Assembly: GCF_001905145.1 (NCBI RefSeq)
Contig: NZ_LWLB01000032.1
Location: forward strand, 98,622 to 162,621
Origin: Nocardiopsis sp. TSRI0078
GTDB lineage: Bacteria; Actinomycetota; Actinomycetes; Streptosporangiales; Streptosporangiaceae
Reading direction: 5' to 3'
Length of the DNA: 64,000 nt
A model generated the notes under the pieces. The model did no database searches. It worked only from the letters and a program-made list of their open reading frames with translations, and was not told the DNA's origin. How positions within the stretch are numbered: the stretch's first letter is position 1; each line of letters opens with the position of its first letter. Below are positions 52,662 through 62,206 of the stretch, piece after piece. Position numbers and translations under genes: made by a program.

Positions 52662-52734
52662 AGCGGACGACGGGATTCGAACCCGCGACCCTCACCTTGG
52701 CAAGGTGATGCTCTACCAGCTGAGCCACGTCCGC
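52662..52734 (-). tRNA. tRNA-Gly (anticodon GCC)
   Basis: Minus-strand cloverleaf. Acceptor GCGGACG/CGTCCGC, anticodon stem TCACC/GGTGA around loop TTGCCAA, T arm GCGGGTTCGAATCCCG. Anticodon GCC reads GGC and GGU. CCA is not encoded, unlike the other two. First gene of the operon. Confidence 0.97.
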
Positions 52735-52781
52735 TTGCTGCCCGGCCTGCGGCCCGTGGGCCCGCCGTGCTGCTGATAAGA

Positions 52782-52809
52782 ACTCTAGCGGAAAGTCGGG
52801 ATACGGCAA
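52782..52809 (-). promoter_or_regulatory. promoter of the Gly-Cys-Val tRNA operon
   Basis: On the minus strand TTGCCG (52804-52809) and TAGAGT (52782-52787) are separated by 16 bases. The -10 box fits TAnnnT and is 47 bases before the tRNA-Gly 5' end. Confidence 0.65.
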
Positions 52810-52895
52810 ATCGACGCAGGGAGGAGCGGTCCGAGGCGCCCGGGGGGCGGACGGGTGGACAATGGGGGCACACCGGCGCGGCGAGGGGAGACGGT

Positions 52896-54065
52896 ATGAG
52901 CGGGAGGGGACACGGCGCGCACCTGCCGTGGCCGCGGGCACGGCAGGCCGCCGGGCTTCTGGGCGGGCGGAGGAGCCCCGTCCCGCGCGACCTCCCCCTC
53001 GCGGACGCCCTGGGCGCGGTCCTCGCCGCGGACGTGCGCGCCCTGGCGGGCCTGCCCGCCTTCGACGCCTCGGCCATGGACGGTTTCGCCGTGGCGGGCA
53101 GGGGACCCTGGCGGCTGGTCGGCACGCAGCTGGCGGGAGCGTCCCCGGCGGCCGCGGCCCTGCGTCCCGGCGAGGCCGTCGAGATCGCCACGGGCGCCCG
53201 GGTGCCCAAGGACACCGAGGCCGTCCTGCCCTACGAGCTGGCCGCCGTCCGCGACGGGAGGGTGGACGGACCCGTCGAGGAGGGCCGCCACGTGCGCTGG
53301 GCGGGGGAGGAGACCGCCCCCGGTGAGACCGTTCTCACGCGCGGGGCGGTGGTCGGTCCGGCGGCGCTGGGCCTGGCCGCCAGCCTGGGCCACGAGACCC
53401 TGCCCGTGCTGCGGCCCCGGGTCTCGGTGCTGGTCACCGGGGACGAGGTCACCACCTCGGGCCTGCCCGGCGACGGGAGCGTGCGTGACGCCATCGGCCC
53501 GATGCTGCCCGGGATCGTCGACCGCGCGGGCGGCCGGGTCGAGGACGTACGGCACCTGGGCGACGACCGGCGGCCGCTGCTCGGCGCCGTGGCGGGCGCG
53601 GACCGCGACGTGGTCGCGGTGTGCGGGTCCTCCTCCCGCGGACCGGCCGACCACCTGCGCTCGGTCCTGGCGGAGCTGGACGCCTCCGTCGTCGTGGACG
53701 GCGTCGCCTGCCGTCCGGGCCACCCGCAACTGCTGGCGCACACCGACCGGACCGTGTTCGTGGGCCTTCCGGGCAACCCCGGAGCCGCGCTCGTCGCGGC
53801 GGTGACCCTGCTGGTCCCCCTGCTCGCCGCCATGGCCGGCCGCGCGGACCCCTGCGGAGGGCTGCCCCCGGCCGTCCTGGAGGGGCAGGTGAGCGCCCAC
53901 CCCAGGGACACCAGGCTCGTCCCGGTCCGCCTGGACGGCGACCGCGCCCGCCCCGTCGGCCACGACCGGCCGGGCAGCCTGCGCGGTGCCGCCCTGGCCG
54001 ACGCCTACGCGGTGGTGCCCCCGGACTGGGGCGGCGCCGAGGCGGACCTGCTCCGCCTTCCCTGA
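52896..54065 (+). CDS. MoeA-like molybdopterin biosynthesis protein with altered catalytic loop
   Basis: A 389-residue cytoplasmic protein. Domains follow MoeA: N-terminal DASAMDGFAVAG, EIATGARVPKDTEAVLPYE, VTGDEVTTSG at the molybdopterin-binding domain, and FVGLPGNPGAALVA near the end. MoeA inserts molybdate into adenylated molybdopterin. The usual SGGVSVGDYD motif is replaced by CGSSSRGPADHL, so catalysis may be changed or lost. ATG at 52896 with GGGGAG upstream. No other molybdenum gene is nearby. It starts about 90 bases from the tRNA promoter on the opposite strand. Confidence 0.85.
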   Translation: MSGRGHGAHLPWPRARQAAGLLGGRRSPVPRDLPLADALGAVLAADVRALAGLPAFDASAMDGFAVAGRGPWRLVGTQLAGASPAAAALRPGEAVEIATGARVPKDTEAVLPYELAAVRDGRVDGPVEEGRHVRWAGEETAPGETVLTRGAVVGPAALGLAASLGHETLPVLRPRVSVLVTGDEVTTSGLPGDGSVRDAIGPMLPGIVDRAGGRVEDVRHLGDDRRPLLGAVAGADRDVVAVCGSSSRGPADHLRSVLAELDASVVVDGVACRPGHPQLLAHTDRTVFVGLPGNPGAALVAAVTLLVPLLAAMAGRADPCGGLPPAVLEGQVSAHPRDTRLVPVRLDGDRARPVGHDRPGSLRGAALADAYAVVPPDWGGAEADLLRLP

Positions 54066-54160
54066 GCGCCCCCGGGGCGGCCGGTCCCGGGCGTCCAGGA
54101 CGTTCCGGCGCCCGGACGCCTCCGGCCTTCCCGGACGTCTCGACCACTCCGCGGCCTCGG

Positions 54161-54196
54161 CCCTCCCAGTCCTCCCAGCCCTCCCGGCCCTCCCGG
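54161..54196. repeat. four tandem 9-base units
   Basis: Four consecutive units of the form (C/T)CCTCCC(A/G)G, with the last two identical, downstream of the MoeA-like gene. Probably a simple-sequence expansion in intergenic DNA. Confidence 0.7.
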
Positions 54197-54223
54197 CCGG
54201 CCCGGAGCACTCCGGACACGCGT

Positions 54224-54255
54224 CGGCCCCGGAGGGGCCACTCCCTCCGGGGCCG
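54224..54255. terminator. bidirectional terminator
   Basis: CGGCCCCGGAGGG (54224-54236), loop GCCACT, CCCTCCGGGGCCG (54243-54255): perfect 13-bp stem, 13 bases past the stop of the minus-strand MFS gene and downstream of the MoeA-like gene. Confidence 0.85.
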
Positions 54256-54267
54256 CGTCACGCCGTT

Positions 54268-56052
54268 CTACCGCTCGTCCCGCCCAGCGGTCCGCGCGCC
54301 CGGGGACGTCGCGGACTCCTCGAAGCCCCCGGACTCCCCGGGCTCTCCGGACTCTCCGGGTTCTCCGGATCCCCCGACAGGCCCACCGGTCTCACCGGTC
54401 CCCTTGGTCCCACCGGTCTCCCCGGAGGACTCCTCCGAGACCGCCTCGACGGAGTCCCCGGCGTCTTCGGCGGGCGTCGGATCCACCGCCGGGTTGCCCC
54501 GGCCGCGCAGCAGCACCCAGGCCTGCGCGGCGGCGTACAGGACGATCATCACGGCGATGGCGCTGGTCAGGTGCATCCCGTCGGTGAACGCCGTGCGCGC
54601 CGCGCCCATGAGGGCCTCGCCCGCTCCGCCGCCCAGGTCGGCGGCGGTGTTCGCGGCACCGCCCAGCGTCTCCCGCGCGGCGTCCACGGCACCCGGGGGC
54701 ACGCCCTCCACCGCGTCCAGGTTCGCCCGGTAGGACGCGGTCAGCACGCTGCCCAGCACCGCGACGCCGAGCGCGGCGCCCAGCTCGTAGGCGGTCTCGG
54801 AGATCGCCGAGGCCGCGCCCGCGCGCTGCGGCGGGGACGCGGACATGATCGCGCCGTTGGTCAGCGTCTCGGCGAACCCGGAACCCGTGGCGATCAGGGC
54901 GAAACCCACCGCCACGAGCGCCACGCCGGTGACCACGCCGCCCTGCGGCGCGAACACCAGCACCGCGAACCCCGTCGCGGTCACCAGCAGGGCCCCGCCG
55001 ATCACCGTGGCCAGGCTCAGGCGGCGCGACAGCCGCACCGCGACCAGGCTCGCCAGCACCGACATCACCAGGCCCGGGACCAGCACGAACCCGGCGCGCA
55101 TCGGGGAGACGCCCAGCACCAGCTGCAGGTACTGCGTCAGGAAGAACAGCGACGAGACCAGCGAGAACACGATCATCAGGTTGGTGGCCACGGCCACGCC
55201 GAACACCCGGTACCGGAACAGGCCCACGTCGATCAGCGGGTCGTCGAGCCCCCGCTGGCGCACGACGAACGCGTAGCCCAGGGCCAGACCGACCGCCAGG
55301 GACACCACCGCGACGACGTCCCAGCCCTCGGTGGCCAGCTTCTTGACCCCGTACACGGCGGGCAGCATCGCGGCCATCGACAGCACCACGCTCAGCGGGT
55401 CCAGGCGGCCCGGCTCGGGGTTGCGCGACTCGCGCACCAGCAGCGGGGCCAGCACCAGGATCAGCGCCATCACGGGCAGGTTGATCAGGAAGACCGACCC
55501 CCAGGAGAAGTGCTCCAGCAGCCAGCCGCCCAGGATCGGGCCGAGCGCCGCGCCGCCGGAGAAACCGGACCCCCACACGGCGATGGCCAGCAGCCGCTGG
55601 CGCGGGTCCAGGAAGGTGTTGCGCAGCAGCGACAGGGTGGAGGGCATCAGTGACGCGCCCGCCATCCCGAGCAGGGCGCGGGCCAGGACCAGCACCCCGG
55701 CCGTGGGGGAGAGGGCGGCCAGCAGGGAGGCCGCGCCGAAGGCGGCCGAGCCGATCATGAGCAGGCGCCGCCGGCCGATGCGGTCGCCCAGCGACCCCAT
55801 GGTGACCAGCAGCCCGGCCAGGACGAAGCCGTAGACGTCGACGATCCACAGCAGCTGGCCCGACGTGGGGCGCAGCTGCTCGCTCAGTTCGGGGACGGCG
55901 AACCCGAGCACGGTCGAGTCGACCGAGATCAGGACCACCGGTAGGACCAGGACGGCCAGTGCGGCCCATTCGCGCGGACCCGCGAGGGCGGGTGCCGCGC
56001 CGTCGCGGCCGTGCACGCCAGTGGTGCCGTTTCCGGCCTTGGCGGAACTCAT
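54268..56052 (-). CDS. MFS transporter, DHA2 (14-helix) drug efflux type
   Basis: A 594-residue exporter, longer than usual because of an 85-residue hydrophilic tail. Helix 1 has VLPVVLISVDSTVLGFAVPE, motif A is GSLGDRIGRRRLLMIGS, motif C is GSGFSGGAALGPILGGWLLE. The EmrB/QacA-type C-terminal half has VAVLGSVLTASYRANLDAV. The tail contains repeated GEPGES units encoded by an intragenic tandem repeat. ATG at 56052 has GAGGAAAG. Divergent TetR at 56243 and the operator at 56205-56235 indicate local repression. Confidence 0.93.
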   Translation of the reverse strand: MSSAKAGNGTTGVHGRDGAAPALAGPREWAALAVLVLPVVLISVDSTVLGFAVPELSEQLRPTSGQLLWIVDVYGFVLAGLLVTMGSLGDRIGRRRLLMIGSAAFGAASLLAALSPTAGVLVLARALLGMAGASLMPSTLSLLRNTFLDPRQRLLAIAVWGSGFSGGAALGPILGGWLLEHFSWGSVFLINLPVMALILVLAPLLVRESRNPEPGRLDPLSVVLSMAAMLPAVYGVKKLATEGWDVVAVVSLAVGLALGYAFVVRQRGLDDPLIDVGLFRYRVFGVAVATNLMIVFSLVSSLFFLTQYLQLVLGVSPMRAGFVLVPGLVMSVLASLVAVRLSRRLSLATVIGGALLVTATGFAVLVFAPQGGVVTGVALVAVGFALIATGSGFAETLTNGAIMSASPPQRAGAASAISETAYELGAALGVAVLGSVLTASYRANLDAVEGVPPGAVDAARETLGGAANTAADLGGGAGEALMGAARTAFTDGMHLTSAIAVMIVLYAAAQAWVLLRGRGNPAVDPTPAEDAGDSVEAVSEESSGETGGTKGTGETGGPVGGSGEPGESGEPGESGGFEESATSPGARTAGRDER

Positions 56053-56204
56053 CTTTCCTCGTTACGTGATCGCTGGTGGCGCGCCGCTCGGATCGTAGGG
56101 GCGCGACCGCGGCCCGGCGGGAGGCGAAGAGGCGAACGGCCGGGCGGGCGGGGACGGGAAGTCTGGTCGACCGGAGGACGTACTCCGGGACTCTTCGACC
56201 GTCC

Positions 56205-56235
56205 GGACGGTACAGTACCGTCCAGACGGTACAGT
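56205..56235. promoter_or_regulatory. TetR operator overlapping the regulator's own promoter
   Basis: GGACGGTA (56205-56212), 3 bases, TACCGTCC (56216-56223) form a perfect dyad. The right part repeats as a half-site: GACGGTACAGT occurs at 56206-56216 and 56225-56235. TACAGT at 56230-56235 is a TAnnnT -10 box lying 7 bases before GTG 56243, so a bound repressor would cover its own leaderless promoter. Confidence 0.72.
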
Positions 56236-56242
56236 GTCAATC

Positions 56243-56794
56243 GTGAACACCTCGAACACCCGCGACCGCATCCTCGACTCCCTCCAGGCCATCCTCGTCA
56301 ACGAGGGGTACTCGGGGGTGACCCTGGAGGCCGTGGCCCGTGACGCCTCGGTGTCCAAGGGCGGGCTGCTGTACCACTTCCCGTCCAAGGCCGCGATGCT
56401 CACGGGGCTCATCGAGCGTCTGAGCGCGCTGGCGGAGGAGGAGTTCCGCGAGGCCGTGGAGGGAGGGGAGGGCGTGGTCCGCGTCTTCCTGCGCACCTCG
56501 CTGCCGCGCAGCCCGCAGGAGCGCGAGCTGTACTGGGCGGTCATCGCGGCCCTGCGCGGCCAGGAGGACCTGCCCGAGGAGGCCACCCGCAGGGTCCAGG
56601 ACCTCTTCAGCCGCTGGGGCGAGCTGCTGCGCGCCGAGATCGACGACCCCGTCCTGGCCGAGATCATCCTGCGTGCGGGCGACGGGCTGTACATGTCGGC
56701 GATCGCCGGGCTGCCCCAGCCCGACCCGGAGCTGACCCGGCGGATGATCGACCGTCTGGCCGAGGAGTCCGACAAGGTGCGCCGCGAGCGCTGA
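56243..56794 (+). CDS. TetR-family transcriptional regulator
   Basis: A 183-residue repressor. The HTH reads DRILDSLQAILVNEGYSGVT, LEAVARDASVSKGGLLYHFP, followed by SKAAMLTGLIERL. The C-terminal domain resembles the TetR_C group with YFPSK-type members that control MFS pumps. GTG 56243 is preferred over GTG 56234 because the latter lies inside the -10 box TACAGT; there is no ribosome site, consistent with a leaderless mRNA. It is divergent from the DHA2 exporter. Confidence 0.92.
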   Translation: MNTSNTRDRILDSLQAILVNEGYSGVTLEAVARDASVSKGGLLYHFPSKAAMLTGLIERLSALAEEEFREAVEGGEGVVRVFLRTSLPRSPQERELYWAVIAALRGQEDLPEEATRRVQDLFSRWGELLRAEIDDPVLAEIILRAGDGLYMSAIAGLPQPDPELTRRMIDRLAEESDKVRRER

Positions 56795-56815
56795 GGCGGC
56801 CGCCCCGGCCCGGGC

Positions 56816-57313
56816 TCAGACCCTCTGCCTGAACACCTGGACCTCCTTGGCCCCGGAGGGGACCCGCTCCACCGGGGTGAAGCCCTGCCTCTCGTAGTAG
56901 CGCACGAGGGCTCCGTCGCCGCCCGCCCAGCAGTCCACGCGCAGCAGCTTGACGCCGCGCTCGCGCGCCTGCCTGCGGGCGAGCGCGAGCAGCGTGCCGC
57001 CCACGTTGCGCCCGGTGTAGGCGCGGGAGACCAGCAGCAGGCGGATGTAGATCTCGCGTTCGGCCACCGGGGGAACGTACTCGGGAGCCCGTTCGGTGAA
57101 GCTGAGGAACCCGGCCGCGTCGTCTCCGATCTCGGCCACCCACAGCTCCTCGGAGACCAGCTCCTCCACCAGGGCGATCCGGGCCGGGTCGCGTGACCAG
57201 GGCTGGTCGCCCCACTGGCCGGAGCGGCCGTGCGCGGCCAGCCAGGCCACGGTGGAGTCGAACGTCTCCAGCACCGCCGACAGGTCCTCCGGTACACCCT
57301 GGCGCAGCCTCAT
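56816..57313 (-). CDS. GNAT-family N-acetyltransferase
   Basis: A 165-residue acetyltransferase. N-terminal MRLRQGVPEDLSAVLETFDS, acetyl-CoA-binding RAYTGRNVGGTLLALARRQA, and closing VRYYERQGFTPVERV. The R-x-x-G-x-G loop is present as YTGRNVGGTLL. Substrate unknown. ATG at 57313 lies inside the first copy of a direct repeat (57311-57346). Its stop is 22 bases from the converging TetR stop. Confidence 0.9.
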   Translation of the reverse strand: MRLRQGVPEDLSAVLETFDSTVAWLAAHGRSGQWGDQPWSRDPARIALVEELVSEELWVAEIGDDAAGFLSFTERAPEYVPPVAEREIYIRLLLVSRAYTGRNVGGTLLALARRQARERGVKLLRVDCWAGGDGALVRYYERQGFTPVERVPSGAKEVQVFRQRV

Positions 57314-57426
57314 GTGTCCGCCTCACATGTCGGGGGAACAAGCACAACCAGTACACGTTAGCCGCTCGGCGGCCCGCTCGGCGCCGCTCCCATGTGTCCG
57401 CCCCGCCCCTGGGGGAATGAACACAG
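57311..57426. repeat. duplicated start region of the GNAT gene
   Basis: CATGTGTCCGCC occurs at 57311-57322 and 57391-57402. Similarity continues for about 36 bases (the GGGGGAA segment and A-GCAC or A-ACAC follow both). The copies are exactly 80 bases apart, and each contains an ATG on the minus strand. Confidence 0.7.
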
Positions 57427-57710
57427 CAGGGGAAGTCCGTCGGCGCCCCCACCGGCGTCCGCGTCCCGGGAAGGTGATCATGCGGTGCTGTTCCCGTGTC
57501 CCGGATCGTGATTTACTTCCCGGTAACTTCGTTGCCGCAGTCGGGCCCCGCGCTCGTAGGGTGCCCGCCCACCCCGCGAGGTGAAGTGTGCACTACCGCC
57601 ACGAGTGGGGCGCGCCGTATCGACCCCGACCGGCTCCCTTCGCGAGACTGTTGCCACCTCGCGGAGGCGTCCACGGGGTGAGGACACGCAGACGGGAAAG
57701 CGGGGGGCGG

Positions 57711-58895
<1,185 letters not shown>

Positions 58896-58996
58896 GTGGC
58901 GGCCCGGACCCGCGCCGCGTCGGGCAGCACCGGGCACCCCGGCGCGCCGATACCCTGGGCCCCTCTGTTCCCATAGACGACACAAGGGGTACCACC

Positions 58997-59371
58997 ATGG
59001 CGCTTGAGCGTCCGGAGATCGACTTCATCGAGGGACCGCCGCCCGCCGACCTGGAGGCCACCGACATCGAGATCGGCGAGGGCGCGCAGGCCGGCCACGG
59101 CAGCACCGTCGACGTCCACTACGTCGGTGTGGCCTTCTCCAGCGGCGAGGAGTTCGACGCCAGCTGGAACCGCGGCGCCCCGCTGAGCTTCCGCCTCGGA
59201 GCCGGCCAGGTCATCCCGGGCTGGGACCAGGGCGTCATGGGCATGCGCGTGGGCGGCCGCCGCAAGCTGGTCATCCCGCCGCACCTGGCCTACGGCGAGC
59301 GGGGCGCCCCCGGCGCCATCAAGCCGAACGAGACCCTGATCTTCGTCTGCGACCTGGTCGGCGTGCGCTAG
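58997..59371 (+). CDS. FKBP-type peptidyl-prolyl cis-trans isomerase
   Basis: A 124-residue single-domain FKBP that speeds proline isomerisation in folding. Core motifs: VDVHYVGVAFSSGEEFDASW, FRLGAGQVIPGWDQGVMGMR, GGRRKLVIPPHLAYGERGAP and LIFVCDLVGVR. No signal peptide, so cytoplasmic. ATG at 58997 with AAGGGG nine bases upstream. TACCCT at 58951-58956 may be its -10 box. A strong terminator follows at 59455. Confidence 0.96.
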   Translation: MALERPEIDFIEGPPPADLEATDIEIGEGAQAGHGSTVDVHYVGVAFSSGEEFDASWNRGAPLSFRLGAGQVIPGWDQGVMGMRVGGRRKLVIPPHLAYGERGAPGAIKPNETLIFVCDLVGVR

Positions 59372-59454
59372 GAAGCCTCCGCCGGCCTCCGCCGACGGGC
59401 CCTCTGCCCGGCCGTTCGGACACGCGGACGGCCGGACGGAAGGGCCGGGCACAC

Positions 59455-59497
59455 GAAGGGGCCCGTGCCGCGCTCCCACGTGCGGACGGGCCCCTTC
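59455..59497. terminator. bidirectional terminator
   Basis: GAAGGGGCCCGT (59455-59466) and ACGGGCCCCTTC (59486-59497) form a perfect 12-bp stem, with CCG/CGG pairing inside the loop, between the converging FKBP and acyl-CoA dehydrogenase genes. Confidence 0.87.
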
Positions 59498-59505
59498 CCC
59501 CGCTC

Positions 59506-60681
59506 CTAGCCCAAGGTTGCGCCCACCTTCACGTGGCCCTTGAGCAGGTCGCGGGCGATCGTGCGGCGCTGGATCTCGTCCGTGCCCTCGAAGATGCGCA
59601 GCAGCCGCACGTCGCGGTAGAAGCGCTCGATGGGCAGCTCACGGGTGTAGCCCATGCCGCCGTGGATCTGCATGACGCGGTCGACGATCTCGTTGGCCTT
59701 CACACCGCCGAAGAGCTTGGCGATGGACTGCGCGTGCCGCGAGTCCTTGCCCGCCGACACCTGCCAGGCGGCGTGCAGCACCAGCAGGCGCAGCGCCTCG
59801 ATCTCGGTCTGGGAGTCGGCGATCATCCACTGGATGGCCTGCCGGTCGGCGATGGGCGCGCCGAAGGTCTCGCGCGTGCGGGAGTACTCGATCGCCATGT
59901 CCAGCAGGCGCTCGCAGCCGCCGAGCGCGCGGGCGGGCAGCAGGTAGCGGCCCTTGCCGATCCACTTCATGGCCAGCTCGAAGCCGCGCCCCTCCTCGCC
60001 CAGGATGTTCTCGTGCGGTACGCGCACGTCCTGGAAGACCAGGGCTGCGGGGCGGCGCTCGCCCATGGTGTCGATGGGCTCGGAGGTCCAGCCGGCCTCG
60101 CGGTCGACCAGGAAGCAGGTCACGCCCCCGTTGGCGCCCTTCTCGGGGTCGGTGACGGCGAAGACCATGGTGAAGTCGGCCTCGTTGCCGCCGGTGATGA
60201 AGGTCTTCTCGCCGTTGATGACCCACTCGTCGCCGTCGCGGACCGCGCGGGTGCGGATGGCCTTGGCGTCGGAGCCCGCGCCGGGCTCGGTGATGGCGAA
60301 GCAGGAGCGGCGCTCACCGGCGATGGTGGGCAGGAGGTAGCGCTCCTTCTGCTCCTCGTTCGCGTAGTAGAGGATGTTGTCGGCCTCGCCGCCGAACTTG
60401 AAGGTCAGGAAGGTCCTGCCCAGCTCGATCTCGATGATCGCGGCGGTGACCGGGTCCAGGCCCATGCCGCCGTACTCCACGGGGGTCTCCACACCCCAGA
60501 AGTCGGACTTGCGGGCCAGCTCGCGCAGGCGGGTGCGCTCCTCGGTGTTGAGCCCGGGCGGGTGCCCCTCGCGCTCGCGGCGCAGCACCTCGTTCTCCAG
60601 CGGCATCAGTTCCCGCTCGACGAAGGTCCGCACCCAGTCGCGGACGGCGCGCTGCTCTTCGCTCAGTGAGAAATCGATCAC
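59506..60681 (-). CDS. acyl-CoA dehydrogenase
   Basis: A 391-residue FAD-dependent dehydrogenase introducing the alpha-beta double bond in acyl-CoAs. Signatures: CFAITEPGAGSDAKAIRTRA (signature 1), WVINGEKTFITGGNEADFTM, VMQIHGGMGYTRELPIERFY, and LLRIFEGTDEIQRRTIARDL with the catalytic glutamate in the EGT position. GTG at 60681 has GGGGAGG upstream. The operator-like dyad at 60696-60714 and the divergent TetR gene at 60940 suggest local fatty-acid-responsive control. Confidence 0.94.
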   Translation of the reverse strand: MIDFSLSEEQRAVRDWVRTFVERELMPLENEVLRREREGHPPGLNTEERTRLRELARKSDFWGVETPVEYGGMGLDPVTAAIIEIELGRTFLTFKFGGEADNILYYANEEQKERYLLPTIAGERRSCFAITEPGAGSDAKAIRTRAVRDGDEWVINGEKTFITGGNEADFTMVFAVTDPEKGANGGVTCFLVDREAGWTSEPIDTMGERRPAALVFQDVRVPHENILGEEGRGFELAMKWIGKGRYLLPARALGGCERLLDMAIEYSRTRETFGAPIADRQAIQWMIADSQTEIEALRLLVLHAAWQVSAGKDSRHAQSIAKLFGGVKANEIVDRVMQIHGGMGYTRELPIERFYRDVRLLRIFEGTDEIQRRTIARDLLKGHVKVGATLG

Positions 60682-60695
60682 GGCTGCCTCCCCAG

Positions 60696-60714
60696 TAACC
60701 TAACAGTGTTCGGT
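60696..60714. promoter_or_regulatory. candidate TetR operator upstream of the acyl-CoA dehydrogenase gene
   Basis: AACCTAACAGTGTTCGGTT is an imperfect 19-base palindrome: arms AACCxAACA/TGTTxGGTT with one mismatched pair. It lies 15 bases upstream of the GTG start, where a repressor would block transcription. Confidence 0.65.
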
Positions 60715-60939
60715 TAGTTGAGGGTACGGTGTTCGGGGCGGTGCGTGCAAGAGCGGGGTTCCGAGCAGGTGGGAGCGGGCGCGGGCGAGGCCGCGCGGGC
60801 CGGCGAGACGCCCGGGGCGCGGGCGGGGACGTGCGCGCGAAGGCCGCCAGGAGGCCGCGCACGGCGCACCGACGTGCGATGATCAGGCCGGACGCCGGAG
60901 GGACCGGCCGTCCGCCGCAGTGGAGAAGGGGATCCTTCC

Positions 60940-61575
60940 GTGGCCCGACCCAAGACGCCGATCCTGAGCAAACCGGCCATCCGCCAATCCGCGCTCGCGC
61001 TCATCGACCGGGCCGGGCTGGACGGACTGTCCATGCGCAAGCTCGCCCAGGAACTCGACGTCCAGGCGGCCTCCCTCTACAGCCACTACCGCACCAAGGA
61101 GGAGCTGCTCACCGACGTCGCCAACGAGGTCACCTCGCACATCGACGTCTCGGGGTTCGAGGGCGGCGACTGGCGCGAGGGGCTCACCGTCTGGGCCCGG
61201 TCCTACCGCGACGCCCTCACCGAGCACCCCCACCTGCTGCCGGTGGTCTCCTCCGGGCCCGGGCGCCGCGAGGAGGCGCTGCGCCGCGCCGACGCCGTGC
61301 ACGGCGGCCTGGTGGGCGCCGGATGGCCGCCCCGCTACGCCACGATGATCGGCGCCTCCACCAAGTACCTGGTCGTGGGGGCCGCCACCAACTCCTTCGC
61401 GCGCGGCTTCGACGACGACGTGCGCGTCTACCGGGACCGCTATCCCAACCTGTCGCAGGCCCACCGCCTGCCCGAGCACGCCACCGAGATCGACGACGCG
61501 AGCTTCGAGCTGGCGCTGTCGGCCTTCCTGGACGGGCTCACCAACGTCTTCGACCGCGTCAGGGTCCGGGACTGA
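60940..61575 (+). CDS. TetR-family transcriptional regulator (TetR_C tetracycline-type domain)
   Basis: A 211-residue repressor. HTH: RQSALALIDRAGLDGLSMRK, LAQELDVQAASLYSHYRTKE. The C-terminal domain (EHPHLLPVVSSGPGRREEAL region and following) resembles the TetR_C_1 group. GTG at 60940 has GGAGAAGGGG about 11 bases upstream. It is divergent from the acyl-CoA dehydrogenase gene and probably binds the dyad at 60696-60714. Its 3' end overlaps the next TetR gene by 17 bases, tail to tail. Confidence 0.92.
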   Translation: MARPKTPILSKPAIRQSALALIDRAGLDGLSMRKLAQELDVQAASLYSHYRTKEELLTDVANEVTSHIDVSGFEGGDWREGLTVWARSYRDALTEHPHLLPVVSSGPGRREEALRRADAVHGGLVGAGWPPRYATMIGASTKYLVVGAATNSFARGFDDDVRVYRDRYPNLSQAHRLPEHATEIDDASFELALSAFLDGLTNVFDRVRVRD

Positions 61576-62140
61576 GCGAGGGGGAGTCGAGCCAGGCGCA
61601 CAGCGCGTCCAGTGCGGCCTCGACCCGCTCACGGTCGCCCGTGGTGAGGTAGTCGGCCTCCAGGCCGGAGTAGGCCGCGTTGAGCAGGGTCGCCCGGGTC
61701 AGGGCCTCCTCGCCGGGGACCCCGCGCAGGCGCAGGCACCGGGCGACGAACTCGGCGCGCCCGCGTGCGAAGCCGGCGCGTGTGCTCAGGCGCCCGCCCG
61801 CGGTCAGGCCCTCGATCTCCAGCAGCAGACGCGTCATCTCCAGCTCCGGCCCCAGATGGCGCCGCCAGGAGTCGCGGACGATCGCGCTGACCGGCACCGA
61901 CGGATCGTCCCAGCCCGGCGTGGCCCGCAGCGCCGCGTGCTGGCGCTCGTCCAACCGTTCCAGCACCGCCGTGACCAAGGCCTCCCTGTCCGCGAAGTGG
62001 TGGGTGAGCACGCGCGTGCTCCGGCCGAGGCCTTGGGCGACACCGCGCATCGTGAAACCGGACACGCCGGTGCGGGCCAGCTGGTCTATGACGGCGTCGA
62101 CGACCGCGCGGCGCCGCTCGGGATCGGCTGGTCTAGGCAC
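61559..62140 (-). CDS. TetR-family transcriptional regulator
   Basis: A 193-residue repressor. HTH: RRAVVDAVIDQLARTGVSGF, TMRGVAQGLGRSTRVLTHHF. The ligand domain resembles BetI-like TetR_C members (LLLEIEGLTAGGRLSTRAG). It is divergent from the MFS gene at 62204 with only 63 bases between starts, and the perfect dyad at 62179-62194 lies in that gap. GTG start at 62140 lacks a clear ribosome site. Confidence 0.92.
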   Translation of the reverse strand: MPRPADPERRRAVVDAVIDQLARTGVSGFTMRGVAQGLGRSTRVLTHHFADREALVTAVLERLDERQHAALRATPGWDDPSVPVSAIVRDSWRRHLGPELEMTRLLLEIEGLTAGGRLSTRAGFARGRAEFVARCLRLRGVPGEEALTRATLLNAAYSGLEADYLTTGDRERVEAALDALCAWLDSPSLSPGP

Positions 62141-62178
62141 AACACCACCTCCGCCCCCACCCTGGCACGGTCAATAAG

Positions 62179-62206
62179 GGTAACAAGTGTTACCTTAACT
62201 CTCATG
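62179..62206 (+). promoter_or_regulatory. TetR operator overlapping a leaderless MFS promoter
   Basis: GGTAACA-AG-TGTTACC (62179-62194) is a perfect dyad. Its right arm runs into TACCTT (62191-62196), a TAnnnT -10 box placed exactly 7 bases before ATG 62204. Repressor binding would occlude the promoter. Confidence 0.75.

Noticed and set aside
52662-52734. Reading the third tRNA as tRNA-Ala (GGC)
   Set aside because: That came from reading the loop on the wrong strand. The correct minus-strand loop is TTGCCAA, anticodon GCC, glycine.
52453-52740. tRNA cluster as attachment site of the nearby decayed element
   Set aside because: No second copy of any tRNA 3' end was found between 45 and 52 kb, so there is no att repeat to support it.
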